Made by a program: the position numbers and the translations under genes
Shown: positions 42,785-51,878 of the stretch, piece by piece
Numbering within the stretch: position 1 is the stretch's first letter
Layout of the letters: every line of letters begins with the position of its first letter
DNA from: Nitrospira defluvii
Lineage (GTDB): Bacteria > Nitrospirota > Nitrospiria > Nitrospirales > Nitrospiraceae
Direction of reading: 5' to 3'
DNA: 64,000 nucleotides
Assembly: GCA_011525625.1 (NCBI GenBank)
Contig: WYAX01000016.1
Location: forward strand, 124,001 to 188,000
The notes under the pieces: model-generated
Database searches by the model: none
Seen by the model: only the letters and a program-made list of their open reading frames with translations
What the model was told of the DNA's origin: nothing

Positions 42785-45283
42785 TTAGAACCTCAAGCCA
42801 ACGGTGGCCAACACGGTGCGCGGCTCGCCGTAGAAAAAGGTGTTAGACCCGTTGTAGGAGGTGGCGACGTACCGCTGATCCAGGAGGTTTCTCAGATTGA
42901 GCGAAATATGCGCGCTCTTCGCTCCCACCCAATTGCCCTTCTGCAGGTCATGATTGTAGTAGAGGGCCGCATCGGCGCGGATGTACCCCGGCATCTCGGT
43001 TTGGTCTCCAAAGATCGAGGCATTGCGGCTCGTGTAGGCGAAGAGTCCTCCGCCGACGCCGAAGCCTTTTAACGGTCCATCCTGGATGTGGTAGGTCGAC
43101 CACAGGGTGAATTTGTTATAGGGCACGTTGGCCAGCCGTTTGGCCACCAGCGAGGTGTCGTTGTCTTTAGTCACCTCGGCGTCGGTGTAGGCATACCCGG
43201 TGATGAGGTTCCACCCCGGCGAGAGCTGCGCAGTGATATCCAACTCGATGCCTTGGCTGCGTTGCTCTCCCGTCTGGACCGAGAAGCCCTGCAGCGCGAG
43301 GGCCGGGTCGGGATTCGGCGTCACGAGATTTTCACGGGTCAGGTGAAACCAGGCCAAGGTGGCCGACACGCGGTTGTCGAGCAAGAAGGTTTTCACGCCG
43401 ACCTCGTACTGCGTCGATCGTTCCGGCTTGAACAACTCACCGTTCGGATTGAAGGCTGCGGCAGAGCTGGGCAGGAAGCCTTTCGTCCAAGAGGTATAGA
43501 GGGAGACCGGTTCGATCGGTTGGTACACGAGGCCGAGTCGTGGGCTCACCGCGTGGTTGTCCGAGGTTTGCTGAGGCCCACCCACGGATTGTTGAAACTG
43601 GTGCACATAATCGACGCGGAGGCCGCCCATAAATTTCAGGTTCGGAAGAATCGTCACCTGATCCTGCACGTACACGGCGGCGGTCTTGTTGTCGGCTCTG
43701 AAGCTCACGCGGTCTCCCGTGAAGGGGAGCGGAGGCAGCGAGTAATCGGGAGCGAAGAGGTCCAAGGGAGGCGCTTCGGCAAAGGTGTAGATCGACTGGT
43801 CGGTTTTCTCCTGTCGTAACTCCACACCGGTCAAGAGCGTGTGCTCCATGTCGAACAATCGGAAATGCCCGACAAGGTTCGTGATCATCGAATTGGCGTG
43901 CCTCCTGGCGACACCGGGCTGCAGAACCTGGAAGCGCTGGATAGTGCGGAAATCCGGTTCGAGGACACCGCCGAATCCAGCATAGAGATTATTGCGGTCG
44001 TCCTCCGCGATCGTATGCCGAAACGCGTTACGCAGAGACCACTTGTCGTTGAACTGGTGCGTCAGGTCATAGCCGAACCGATAGGAGGTGCGGTTGAACG
44101 TGCTGAAGTCGCCCAGGGTGGTTGCGCGATTGCGCGGGATCGTGCCGTTCGGATTCGGCAGGAACGTGCCCTGCGCCGGGAGACCGTAGGGATCGTTGCT
44201 CCAGCGGCGTAAGTAATCGGCTTCGACTGTCAGCGTGGTCCGTGAACTCATGAGCCACGTGATGCTCGGCGCAATCGCGGCCATGTCGCGGTTGGCGTAG
44301 TCCATGAAACTGCCGGCCTTTTGTCCCGCCACGTTCAATCGATAGAGGACCGTCTTGCTGGCGTTGAGCGGGCCGGTCGCGTCCAATTCGGACCGATAGA
44401 AGTGGAAGTTCCCCAGTGTGACATTCGCCGAATAGGCCGCGTTCGGCAACGGCTTGTTCGTCACGATGTTGATCACGCCGCCCGGATCTCCCTGTCCGTA
44501 CAGGACGGCGGCCGGCCCCTTCAGCACTTCCAGCCGGCGAACATTATAGGTATCTGAGGCCGTAAATTGCGCGAACGGATCGAGCAGGCCGTTTCGGAAG
44601 TAACTGCGCGAGGTGGCGTCGAATCCTCGAATGATCAATGACTCGTAGAGTGACGCCGCAGACTCCGTCGCATTGATGCCCGACACGTTCTGCAACGAGT
44701 CCTGCAATCGGAACGTGCGTTGCTCTTCGATCACCTTGCGTGTGATCACCTGAATGGATTGCGGGACATCGCGAATCGGGGTGTCGGTCCTGGTGGCCGT
44801 CGTGGATTCCTCGGCAACATAGGTCTGGGCATCGTCGTCTCGCTCATGGATGTCCTTCACGACGATTTCAGGGACTTTCACCGACTTCTGAGCGGCGGGT
44901 CGTGGCGAGGCCTCGGGGGCCGCCGCGAGGCTCGGCGAACCGGTAGAAGACAGGGATTGAGGGCCGGACATCCGCTCGAGCGTGATGCTGCCCGATGTCG
45001 TGGTTCGCGGGGAGAGCCCCGTGTCCCGGAGGAGAATCCGGAGGGCCTCCTCGGGGGCATATTCGCCCGAGACGCCCTGCGTCGCGATGTCGCGCGTCAT
45101 GGATGCGTCGTAGAGCAACTCGATCTTTGTCATGCTGGAAAATTGCAGCAAAGCGGAAGAGAGCGGTTGCGGCGTGATGGCGAATGCCTGTGTCGATGAC
45201 GCAGGCGCGGAGTTGTCCTGCGCCCAGAGGTTCGGCGCGGCGGAGATCATCAGCAGGCCCCAGAAAAACATTGTTACGAACAT
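42785..45283 (-). CDS. fecA-like: TonB-dependent ferric-siderophore receptor with signalling domain (receptor H)
   Basis: 832 aa from the ATG at 45283 (AAAGGACGAG upstream). Signal peptide 1-21 (cleaved near LWAQ), STN domain (FAITPQPLSSALLQFSSMTK), TonB box in VKVPEIVVKDI, a plug with IIRGFDATSRSYFRNGLLD and LKGPAAVLYGQGDPGG, and a barrel ending VLATVGLRF. Its tail is the intact version of both receptor relics at the left of the window, so this subfamily once had more members here. It is followed by a small lipoprotein gene, not a PepSY gene. Confidence 0.93.
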   Translation of the reverse strand: MFVTMFFWGLLMISAAPNLWAQDNSAPASSTQAFAITPQPLSSALLQFSSMTKIELLYDASMTRDIATQGVSGEYAPEEALRILLRDTGLSPRTTTSGSITLERMSGPQSLSSTGSPSLAAAPEASPRPAAQKSVKVPEIVVKDIHERDDDAQTYVAEESTTATRTDTPIRDVPQSIQVITRKVIEEQRTFRLQDSLQNVSGINATESAASLYESLIIRGFDATSRSYFRNGLLDPFAQFTASDTYNVRRLEVLKGPAAVLYGQGDPGGVINIVTNKPLPNAAYSANVTLGNFHFYRSELDATGPLNASKTVLYRLNVAGQKAGSFMDYANRDMAAIAPSITWLMSSRTTLTVEADYLRRWSNDPYGLPAQGTFLPNPNGTIPRNRATTLGDFSTFNRTSYRFGYDLTHQFNDKWSLRNAFRHTIAEDDRNNLYAGFGGVLEPDFRTIQRFQVLQPGVARRHANSMITNLVGHFRLFDMEHTLLTGVELRQEKTDQSIYTFAEAPPLDLFAPDYSLPPLPFTGDRVSFRADNKTAAVYVQDQVTILPNLKFMGGLRVDYVHQFQQSVGGPQQTSDNHAVSPRLGLVYQPIEPVSLYTSWTKGFLPSSAAAFNPNGELFKPERSTQYEVGVKTFLLDNRVSATLAWFHLTRENLVTPNPDPALALQGFSVQTGEQRSQGIELDITAQLSPGWNLITGYAYTDAEVTKDNDTSLVAKRLANVPYNKFTLWSTYHIQDGPLKGFGVGGGLFAYTSRNASIFGDQTEMPGYIRADAALYYNHDLQKGNWVGAKSAHISLNLRNLLDQRYVATSYNGSNTFFYGEPRTVLATVGLRF

Positions 45284-45386
45284 ATCTCGTCCTTTCCGTC
45301 GTGATACTGGAGATGAGCGAGCCGGCGCGCGGCTCACTGACTACGACGAACGGACGAAGAACAAGGTCTAGTGTGGAAAGAAAAAA

Positions 45387-46388
45387 TTACGATCTTGTGA
45401 TGCGGCTTCGATACAGCAGGATGACGCGGTCGGCAAAGGTCACGATGCGGATCGGGAGGCTTTCCTCGAGGGCGGGGAGGAAGCGGTCCAGCCGCTCGGT
45501 ATCGAAGGAGCCGGTGACGAGTAATGTGTTGAGTGACTGATCCCGCAGGAATACAAACCGGCCTGAACGATACCGGGCGACTTCCTCCAGCACGTCCGGC
45601 AACGGTTGATTCTCGAATACGAGGCGATGCTGTTGCCACGCTAAGGTGCGGTTCAGGTCGATTCGTTCCACTGATCCAAGCCATCCACCGAGTTGATAAC
45701 GAAGCTGTTCGCCGGCTTGGACGTCCCTGGGCGGTTCGTGCCCCAGGCGAATGCGTACGCTGTGTTCGGAGACCGTGACCGTTGTGCGGTCCCCGTCCGT
45801 TCGGACGTTAAATGCCGTGCCCAACGCGCGGATGGTGCCTTTGCCGGCCGTGACTTCGAAGGGGCGGGCCCGATCCGGGGCGACGCTGAAGAAGGCTTCC
45901 CCGCGGTGGAGGGTGAGGCGGCGTGAGCCATCGGTCATCGCGATCGACAGCGCGGTGTCGGTGTTGAGTTGCACCGTTGAGCCGTCGGGGAGTGCAACGG
46001 TGCGCTGCTCTCCGACTGCCGTGCGATAGTCCCCGAGCGGCCAGAGGACGAGCGCCAACCAGAGACCGGCACCCGCGACCAGCAGGACGCAGGCGGCCAG
46101 TGCGGTGAGTCGCCGCCACGAATGCGTTGGTCCGGGCCGCTGGGAGTTCGACTCATGAGGCAGGTATCGATCCAGTGCACGGATATCGTCCGGGCTCAGC
46201 CCATCCAGCGAGTGCCAGAATTGTTGCGCTTCACGATAGGCGACTTGATGGGCCTGGGCTGCGGCCAGCCACTCGACGAAATGCCGACGCTCCTCGGCCG
46301 TGACGGTGCCGGTTTCGATCCGGACCAGCCAGGCGGATGCCGCTGACGCAATGCTGTTGGGTTCTGATGTGCCCATCGGGTGGGTCAT
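45387..46388 (-). CDS. fecR: FecR-type anti-sigma/signal relay protein (cassette H)
   Basis: 333 aa. DUF4880-like domain (ASAWLVRIETGTVTAEERRH), membrane helix (LTALAACVLLVAGAGLWLAL), FecR core (GEQRTVALPDGSTVQLNTDT, LHRGEAFFSVAPD) and STN-like end (VTGSFDTERLDRFLPAL). The intergenic gap to receptor H, 103 bp, is A/T-rich close to the fecR stop and has CGTCCG/CGTCGTAG-like sequence but no clear match to the receptor promoter class. Confidence 0.9.
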   Translation of the reverse strand: MTHPMGTSEPNSIASAASAWLVRIETGTVTAEERRHFVEWLAAAQAHQVAYREAQQFWHSLDGLSPDDIRALDRYLPHESNSQRPGPTHSWRRLTALAACVLLVAGAGLWLALVLWPLGDYRTAVGEQRTVALPDGSTVQLNTDTALSIAMTDGSRRLTLHRGEAFFSVAPDRARPFEVTAGKGTIRALGTAFNVRTDGDRTTVTVSEHSVRIRLGHEPPRDVQAGEQLRYQLGGWLGSVERIDLNRTLAWQQHRLVFENQPLPDVLEEVARYRSGRFVFLRDQSLNTLLVTGSFDTERLDRFLPALEESLPIRIVTFADRVILLYRSRITRS

Positions 46389-46495
46389 GGTAGCGCCACG
46401 ACTACTGCCTTGTCACGCTGGCGTCTCAACCGGATCCCCATAATAGTGGAGACGCGTCACGGCGGCTGAACATCCATGCGGCTTCGGCATCTGCG

Positions 46496-47008
46496 TTACG
46501 GCCTGTCGAGTCGAGTCCGACAAAAGTCCACCGCCTTGATCATATGTTTGACGACCGTACTCTGGGAAATGCCCAGTTTGGCTGCCACCTCCGCATGGGT
46601 GAAGTGGTGAAATTTGATGAGGAGGAACACCTGGCGACACTTCGGGGGAAGTTCCTCAATGGCCTGTCGGAGGCGTGCCACCTGCTGCTTCGACCACACG
46701 ACCCGTTCAATGGAAGGACTGAGGTCCGCCTGATCGAGCGGGCGATCAGGGTCATCCAGTGTGAGGGTGTTCCGGTGTTGCTGACGACGGTGGTGATCGA
46801 TGAGCAGATTCGTCGCCACCCGAAAGAGAAACGCGCGCGGGTTACCGAGGACCTCGCTGGACCTGTTCTGGAGCACGCGTACAAACGTGTCTTGCACGAG
46901 ATCCTTGGCCGTGTCGACGCAGCCCAAGCGCCGGGTGAGGAACTGCTGCAGATCCGGCCCGTGATCGCGGACTAACGCCGACAGGTCGTGCTGTGTCAAT
47001 TCCGACAT
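46496..47008 (-). CDS. fecI: FecI-type ECF sigma factor (cassette H)
   Basis: 170 aa from MSELTQHD (47008); an upstream in-frame ATG at 47065 would overlap the putative operator with the divergent fur gene. Region 2: DTAKDLVQDTFVRVLQN and PRAFLFRVATNLLIDHHRR. Region 4: LPPKCRQVFLLIKFHHFTHAEV followed by SQSTVVKHMIKAV. It is transcribed away from the fur-family gene. Confidence 0.9.
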   Translation of the reverse strand: MSELTQHDLSALVRDHGPDLQQFLTRRLGCVDTAKDLVQDTFVRVLQNRSSEVLGNPRAFLFRVATNLLIDHHRRQQHRNTLTLDDPDRPLDQADLSPSIERVVWSKQQVARLRQAIEELPPKCRQVFLLIKFHHFTHAEVAAKLGISQSTVVKHMIKAVDFCRTRLDRP

Positions 47009-47034
47009 GCGGTGGATAGTAGGTGCCCTATAGC

Positions 47035-47069
47035 CCGAATGGGAATGCTTAGTTTCCAGACCCATTCGG
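47035..47069. promoter_or_regulatory. Inverted repeat between fecI H and fur
   Basis: Perfect 9-base arms, CCGAATGGG (47035-47043) and CCCATTCGG (47061-47069), with a 17-base spacer that contains a weak form of the GGAAT motif seen before other fecI genes. Its position in the divergent intergenic region suggests an operator for Fur or for another regulator acting on both genes. Confidence 0.4.
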
Positions 47070-47177
47070 CCCTAGCCATACATCTGGGTATGGAGATCGC
47101 CGGCTCGTGCGTCTTACTAAGAGGAGGCGGTGCAGACAGCCCGTCTGCCGAACTCGACCATTCGGGAGAAGCGCCAA

Positions 47178-47672
47178 ATGAACGTAGTGACCAGGTTGTC
47201 TCGAAGTAACCGCCAGGAACGACGGTTAGACGAGGGCATTCAACGCATCCGGACAAGTTTTGGCCGGACGCGGCTGAACTGGAGCCTGCAACGTGAACGA
47301 ATCGTCCAGGCCTTTTTGCGGGAAGAGCACATCACGATTCGCGAGTTGTATCGCCGGCTCAATCGGCAGGGCCAGCGTGCGCCGCTGAATACGATCTATC
47401 GGACGATGCGAGTGTTGTGCGACAAAGGCTTTGCGCAGGCTCGTCGTTTCAATGAAGAAACCCAGTACGATAATCTGTTCGCGAAGGGGGATCACGATCA
47501 TCTCATCTGTACGGGCTGCGGACACATCGTCGAATTCGAGGATCCGACCATCGAACGGCTGCGGCAGGAGATCGCGTCAGCGAATGGATTCCATCTGACC
47601 GCGCAGAACTTGGAGCTCTACGGGCTTTGTGCCGACTGCCGCCCGGTCAGCGTCAAGGCGTTGGGGCGCTAA
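47178..47672 (+). CDS. fur: Fur-family metal-responsive repressor
   Basis: 164 aa from MNVVTRLS (47178). An N-terminal winged helix (ITIRELYRRLN, then LNTIYRTMRVLCDKGFAQ) is followed by the metal-binding dimerisation domain: HDHLICTGCGHIVEFEDP and a second CxxC (LCADCR), giving a structural four-Cys zinc site. The N-terminus is about 20 residues longer than classic Fur, and Arg-rich. Iron sensing is the likely role given the neighbours, but Zur or PerR cannot be excluded from sequence. It is the only repressor of this class in the array. A CGTCTTAC element at 47110-47117 may be its promoter. Its stop overlaps that of the convergent PepSY 4 gene. Confidence 0.87.
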   Translation: MNVVTRLSRSNRQERRLDEGIQRIRTSFGRTRLNWSLQRERIVQAFLREEHITIRELYRRLNRQGQRAPLNTIYRTMRVLCDKGFAQARRFNEETQYDNLFAKGDHDHLICTGCGHIVEFEDPTIERLRQEIASANGFHLTAQNLELYGLCADCRPVSVKALGR

Positions 47673-48895
47673 CTTTCCCGGCGACGCCGATGGGCGTCTC
47701 GTTTCAACCACCACATCCGCAATGCCGTCACATAGAGCAGCAGCGGCGTGAGCCCGGCGACAAGGATGAGCCAGCGGCCGGTCAATCCAAACGCTTCGCC
47801 GTTGTGGAGCGGGAACAGCCAGGCGAGAAAGGTTTCTCCGCCGGTGAACTCCCGCCAGTCTTGCGCCCGAAGCACCGCGCCGCTGTATTGATCGATCCAG
47901 ACTTCGGTCTGTCCTCCTGCCTGACGGATCTCCTCCGGTTGTCTCAGCCCGACGGAATAACTGTCCCGCTCGTGCTGCGGCAGGCCCATCCACATCGGTC
48001 GAGCATCGGGGAAGGTTGCGCGCGCGATCGCGATTGCCTGTTCAGGAAGAATCGTCGGCACTCCAGCCTGCCACTCGGATCGCGGCTGGTCTTCAGGTCC
48101 GGCCTCTCGAACCGGCGAGAACCATTGCACGACCGAGGCGACGGCATCGGGAAACTCCAAATAGAAGCCTGTCAGGGCAAGCAACGTGAGGAGGAGCGCT
48201 CCCACCAGGCCGGTGAGCTTATGCAGGTCATAGTGTTTTCGAATGAGGCTCCCGTCGGTCTGAAACGTCAAGGCGCGACGGAGCTTCCCCGGACTCGGCC
48301 ACCAGAGGTAGAGGCCGCTTCCGATCGAGAGGAGAAGAAATAGGGCCAAAATGCCGACGAAGATCTCGCCAGGTTTTCCCAGGAGCAGCTCCTGATGCAG
48401 TTCATAGATGAACGAGACGAAGAAGCTGCCCCATTCCCGGTCGCTGAGGGGGCGGGCAGTCGAGGGATCGACGGCGACGACATGCCAACGCACTTCGGGA
48501 GGGGCGGCCGCAGGATCCTTGAACCAGGCATGGAACGTATCGCGCTCGTGGAGTGGAAAGATGAGGGTGTCAGGAGGGGACCAATCCGGATGTACCGTTC
48601 TGGCTCCCGCGGCGATGTCGCTCAGCGGTCGATCGGGCCCGACCGTTCGGATCACCTGCTCCGGATTCAGCCATTCATCGATGGTCTTGTAGAAGACTAG
48701 CAGGCTGCCGGTCAGACTGGTCAGGACGAACAACCCTCCTCCTATCAGCCCCACATATAAGTGCAGACGCAGCCAGTTTTTTTTCCAGGAACGGCGGGGG
48801 GAAGGGGGCATGCCGGCTGACGGGGCCAGGTGGACAGCGGTAGGCGGCTGCGCCCCTGAATGGGGACGGATCGGGTTGAGTTCTTGCACGATCAT
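47669..48895 (-). CDS. PepSY-associated membrane protein, putative ferric-chelate reductase (PepSY 4)
   Basis: 408 aa. A 40-residue cytoplasmic N-terminus precedes the first helix (LHLYVGLIGGGLFVLTSLTG). A large periplasmic region includes ATFPDARPMWMGLPQHERDS and EVWIDQYSGAVLRAQDW. Helices contain ILALFLLLSIGSGLYLWWPS, DLHKLTGLVGALLLTLLALTG and LVAGLTPLLLYVTALRMWW. It follows receptor I, the FecA-like receptor, after 225 bp and has its own candidate promoter at 48981-49002. The sequence is more distant from PepSY 2 and PepSY 3 than they are from each other. Confidence 0.85.
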   Translation of the reverse strand: MIVQELNPIRPHSGAQPPTAVHLAPSAGMPPSPRRSWKKNWLRLHLYVGLIGGGLFVLTSLTGSLLVFYKTIDEWLNPEQVIRTVGPDRPLSDIAAGARTVHPDWSPPDTLIFPLHERDTFHAWFKDPAAAPPEVRWHVVAVDPSTARPLSDREWGSFFVSFIYELHQELLLGKPGEIFVGILALFLLLSIGSGLYLWWPSPGKLRRALTFQTDGSLIRKHYDLHKLTGLVGALLLTLLALTGFYLEFPDAVASVVQWFSPVREAGPEDQPRSEWQAGVPTILPEQAIAIARATFPDARPMWMGLPQHERDSYSVGLRQPEEIRQAGGQTEVWIDQYSGAVLRAQDWREFTGGETFLAWLFPLHNGEAFGLTGRWLILVAGLTPLLLYVTALRMWWLKRDAHRRRRES

Positions 48896-48980
48896 ATCGT
48901 CCCTTCGTCACGGTTCTCGTGCTCAGCGATGTTGTGTAGGCGCACAAAGCCGGAGCACCTGCTTCGGTCCTACTGTAAGA

Positions 48981-49002
48981 GACGTACGACGGGCTGGAAA
49001 CC
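48981..49002 (-). promoter_or_regulatory. Candidate ECF-type promoter of PepSY 4
   Basis: Minus strand GGTTT (48998-49002), 13 bases, CGTC (48981-48984) with downstream TCTTACAG, 86 bp before PepSY 4. It matches the element upstream of cassette A almost base for base around the second box. Confidence 0.4.
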
Positions 49003-49068
49003 ACACCTGACCGCATGCATGCGACCTTGTCGGCTCACGGCGACGATGGCTGGGGGCGAAGGGCAGAA

Positions 49069-49099
49069 CCCCCCGTCCGGCCTTGCGGCGGACGAGGGG
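49069..49099 (-). terminator. GC-rich hairpin downstream of receptor I
   Basis: Arms 49069-49079 (CCCCCCGTCCG) and 49089-49099 (CGGACGAGGGG) pair over 11 bases with one mismatch, 21 bp beyond the receptor I stop. There is no T run, so termination may need Rho, or the hairpin may stabilise the mRNA end. Confidence 0.45.
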
Positions 49100-49119
49100 T
49101 CACGTGAGGCGGGCTTCGC

Positions 49120-51708
49120 CTAGAACGTCCACTTGGCTCCGGCTTGCCAGAGCGCCGGGAGGCCGGGGTAGATGCCGCGGGTCCGATCCATGATGGTGGC
49201 TTGATCTAACATGTTCTTGGCGACGAAGAAGAAGGTTGTATTGATCTTCTTCACATACTGATTGACCGATGCGTTCATCATGCACCAGCCACGGACCATG
49301 CCCCGTTGTCCGTTTGCCGTCGGGGCGACAAGGTTCCGGTCGTCTCCGAACTGATCGCTGATGCACTGTGCTTCCAGCCTGGCATTGAACGTGCCGAGGC
49401 CGAATGCCCGGTTGGTATACCCGATTCCCGCCGTCAACAGGTGTTTGGGCGAGTAGGGGAGCCGATTGCCGCTCACACTCACGACCGCCGCCTCCGTGGG
49501 TAGGAGTGCCGCACCGGTGATCGAGCTGTTGCGCGTGCCGATGAACTCGGCCTGAGCAACCCAGGTGTAGTTCACATCGAGGGTCACATCCTGGTCCTTG
49601 TCTCGTCCCTTGAACGCATCCCACAGGTCCAGGCTGGTGGCGAACTCGATGCCCCGATGCCTGGTTTCCCCCGCGCTGGTCAGGGTTGCGCCGGTGCCGC
49701 CCGCAGCCGACTGCGAGATGATCTGGTTATCGAAGTCCATCTGGAAAAGGGTGAATTCATACCCCGCCCAGTGGGCCAGGTTCCCCCTGGTGCCCAACTC
49801 GTAGGTCCAGCTCAATTCCGGCCCCAGGTCGACGACGGCCCCGGTGCCGGTAATGGCATCGGAGATCTGCGGGGGCGACATGCCGCGATGCGCGCCGAAG
49901 AAGAACGTGTGGTTCTTGAACGGCGCGTACGTGACACCGATTCCCGGCAACACTTCTGTAAAATTGGCCTTCCCGAAAGATCCGTTGCCGTTGTTCGACA
50001 GCCGATTGTATTGGTCGTAATTGATATGCTCCACGCGTACGCCGGGCGTAATCGTAAATTGGCCGAAAATCAAACGCTCCTGGAAGAACAACGCATAGGC
50101 GTTGGTCGTCCGCAGGTTGTTTTCGTTCAAACAGGTGGAGCCGGCCACGGCCAAAAAGCAACTCGACGTGACGCCGATACCGGATCCCGTATTTCGTAAT
50201 TGCTTCCGATCCGATTCCTCGAACATGTAGCGCGCGCCGAAATCGGCCGTGGCATTGACTCCGAGAATCGAATGATCGTACTTGAAGCGCGATTCGACCC
50301 CGTAGACCCAGTATTCTCGTTCATTGGTGAACCGCGCATCGCCGGGGACAGCCCCGAAGGCGGTGGCGGGAATGGCATTGCCGAACTGGAGGGCGCCGTT
50401 GAGGCTCCCATCGGCGTTGACGCCCTGGGTCGTCTGCCTCGTCCAGTCGCGAGACATGTAATGGCCGAAGAAGTTGGTGGTCGACGTCAAGTTGGCGGTG
50501 AACATGTGGTTGACCGCCACATGCGCGCCCATCCGGCGAAAATCGAAGTTATCGTTCTTGAACAGGGTCTGTCTGTCCTGGCCGCGTGGAGAGCCCCATT
50601 CGGATTCGGTCAACCCCTGGTAGCCGATGCCGGAATCTTCACGGTAGTAATTAAACTTCGCCATGATTTGCGTTCGATCGCTCAGCTCTTGGACGGTCTT
50701 GAACGTGATGTCGTCCACTTTGGCCCGGACATTGGTGAATCGGGGGGTATCGCTCTGATAGTGCGTGTAGTCCACCATGTAGCCGCTTTTGCCCCAGGTG
50801 CCTCCATAGTCGAAGTGAGTGTTGAAGTAGTTGTTGTTGCCGCCCCAAAACTGAAAGTTTCCTTCCGGCTTGGCCGAGGGCATACGGGTGATGAAGTTCA
50901 TGACGCCGCCGATGGTTTGCGGACCGTAGAGCAACTGTCCGCTTCCCTTCAGGACTTCGATCCGATCGAAACGAAAGATCGGGGGAAAGTAATAGGAGGA
51001 CGGATCGGCGTACGGCATCATCATGATCGGCACCCCGTCTTCCATGATGTGCACTTTACGGCTCCTGGTCGGGTCCAACCCTCGGATACCGATGTTGGGA
51101 CGGATGCCCAATCCGTCTTCATCCCGGACATGCACGCCCGGCACTTCGCGCAGGGCTTCATTGATGGTCAGACGATGGTTTTGTTCGATGGTCTCCTTGG
51201 TAATCACACGGCCGGAGCCGGGAATGTAGTCGAGGGCATTTTCGGACGTACCGATGATTTCGACCAGTGGAACTTTGACCGCTGCCTCCGCGTCCGCCGC
51301 GGCCACCGGTTCATCGGGGCCGAGGGTGCCCGCGGCGACCAACGGTGCCGCCGCGGCAGGCGAGGTGCCGGAAGGCGCAGCCCGCTCCAGCACGACCGTT
51401 CCGTCGTCGGCTGCGTAGTAGGCCAGTCCGGTTCCCTTAAGCATGAGCGACAAGGCGTCCTTGGATGGATATCGGCCTATGACACCCGCTGACTGCTCGG
51501 ACTGGACCAACTCCGCCCGGTGAATGAATCGAACCCCGCTCTGATCACGAAAGGCGCGCAAGGCCTGGCTGAGCGGCTGCGGGGGGATGTTGAATTCGAC
51601 CGGCTCCTCCCGCAAGGCGGCCTGCTCGGCGGCAACCGTGCCGTAAAAGCCGGTACCGACACCCAGCGCGCACAGGAGGACCAGGATCATCCTCGGTATG
51701 ACGTACAT
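49120..51708 (-). CDS. fecA: FecA-like TonB-dependent receptor with signalling domain (receptor I)
   Basis: 862 aa. Signal peptide 1-27, STN domain (FNIPPQPLSQALRAFRDQSG), a TonB box region VKVPLVEIIGTSENALDY, then a plug different from the other receptors: TKETIEQNHRLTINEALREV, IRGLDPTRSRKVHIMEDGVP and RIEVLKGSGQLLYGPQTIGG. The barrel ends QAGAKWTF. The plug motifs are those of the FecA (ferric citrate) branch, so citrate or a related carboxylate complex is the best guess. AAAGGAGAGG precedes the ATG. A minus-strand TTGAGAATGAT upstream (about 51807-51821) looks like a Fur half-site. Confidence 0.92.
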   Translation of the reverse strand: MYVIPRMILVLLCALGVGTGFYGTVAAEQAALREEPVEFNIPPQPLSQALRAFRDQSGVRFIHRAELVQSEQSAGVIGRYPSKDALSLMLKGTGLAYYAADDGTVVLERAAPSGTSPAAAAPLVAAGTLGPDEPVAAADAEAAVKVPLVEIIGTSENALDYIPGSGRVITKETIEQNHRLTINEALREVPGVHVRDEDGLGIRPNIGIRGLDPTRSRKVHIMEDGVPIMMMPYADPSSYYFPPIFRFDRIEVLKGSGQLLYGPQTIGGVMNFITRMPSAKPEGNFQFWGGNNNYFNTHFDYGGTWGKSGYMVDYTHYQSDTPRFTNVRAKVDDITFKTVQELSDRTQIMAKFNYYREDSGIGYQGLTESEWGSPRGQDRQTLFKNDNFDFRRMGAHVAVNHMFTANLTSTTNFFGHYMSRDWTRQTTQGVNADGSLNGALQFGNAIPATAFGAVPGDARFTNEREYWVYGVESRFKYDHSILGVNATADFGARYMFEESDRKQLRNTGSGIGVTSSCFLAVAGSTCLNENNLRTTNAYALFFQERLIFGQFTITPGVRVEHINYDQYNRLSNNGNGSFGKANFTEVLPGIGVTYAPFKNHTFFFGAHRGMSPPQISDAITGTGAVVDLGPELSWTYELGTRGNLAHWAGYEFTLFQMDFDNQIISQSAAGGTGATLTSAGETRHRGIEFATSLDLWDAFKGRDKDQDVTLDVNYTWVAQAEFIGTRNSSITGAALLPTEAAVVSVSGNRLPYSPKHLLTAGIGYTNRAFGLGTFNARLEAQCISDQFGDDRNLVAPTANGQRGMVRGWCMMNASVNQYVKKINTTFFFVAKNMLDQATIMDRTRGIYPGLPALWQAGAKWTF

Positions 51709-51878
51709 AACCTCTCCTTTCTACGAATATAGAATGCGAGTGAATCACGACACACAAAGGACGATCCGAAAGGGTCCGATTCCCTACTGCTTGAAAATAT
51801 TTTGTGCGATCATTCTCAAAACGGTTGAGGAGTGGGTGGAGCGGAGAGTCGCAGATGGCTCGTCGCGGACGAAGGAAG

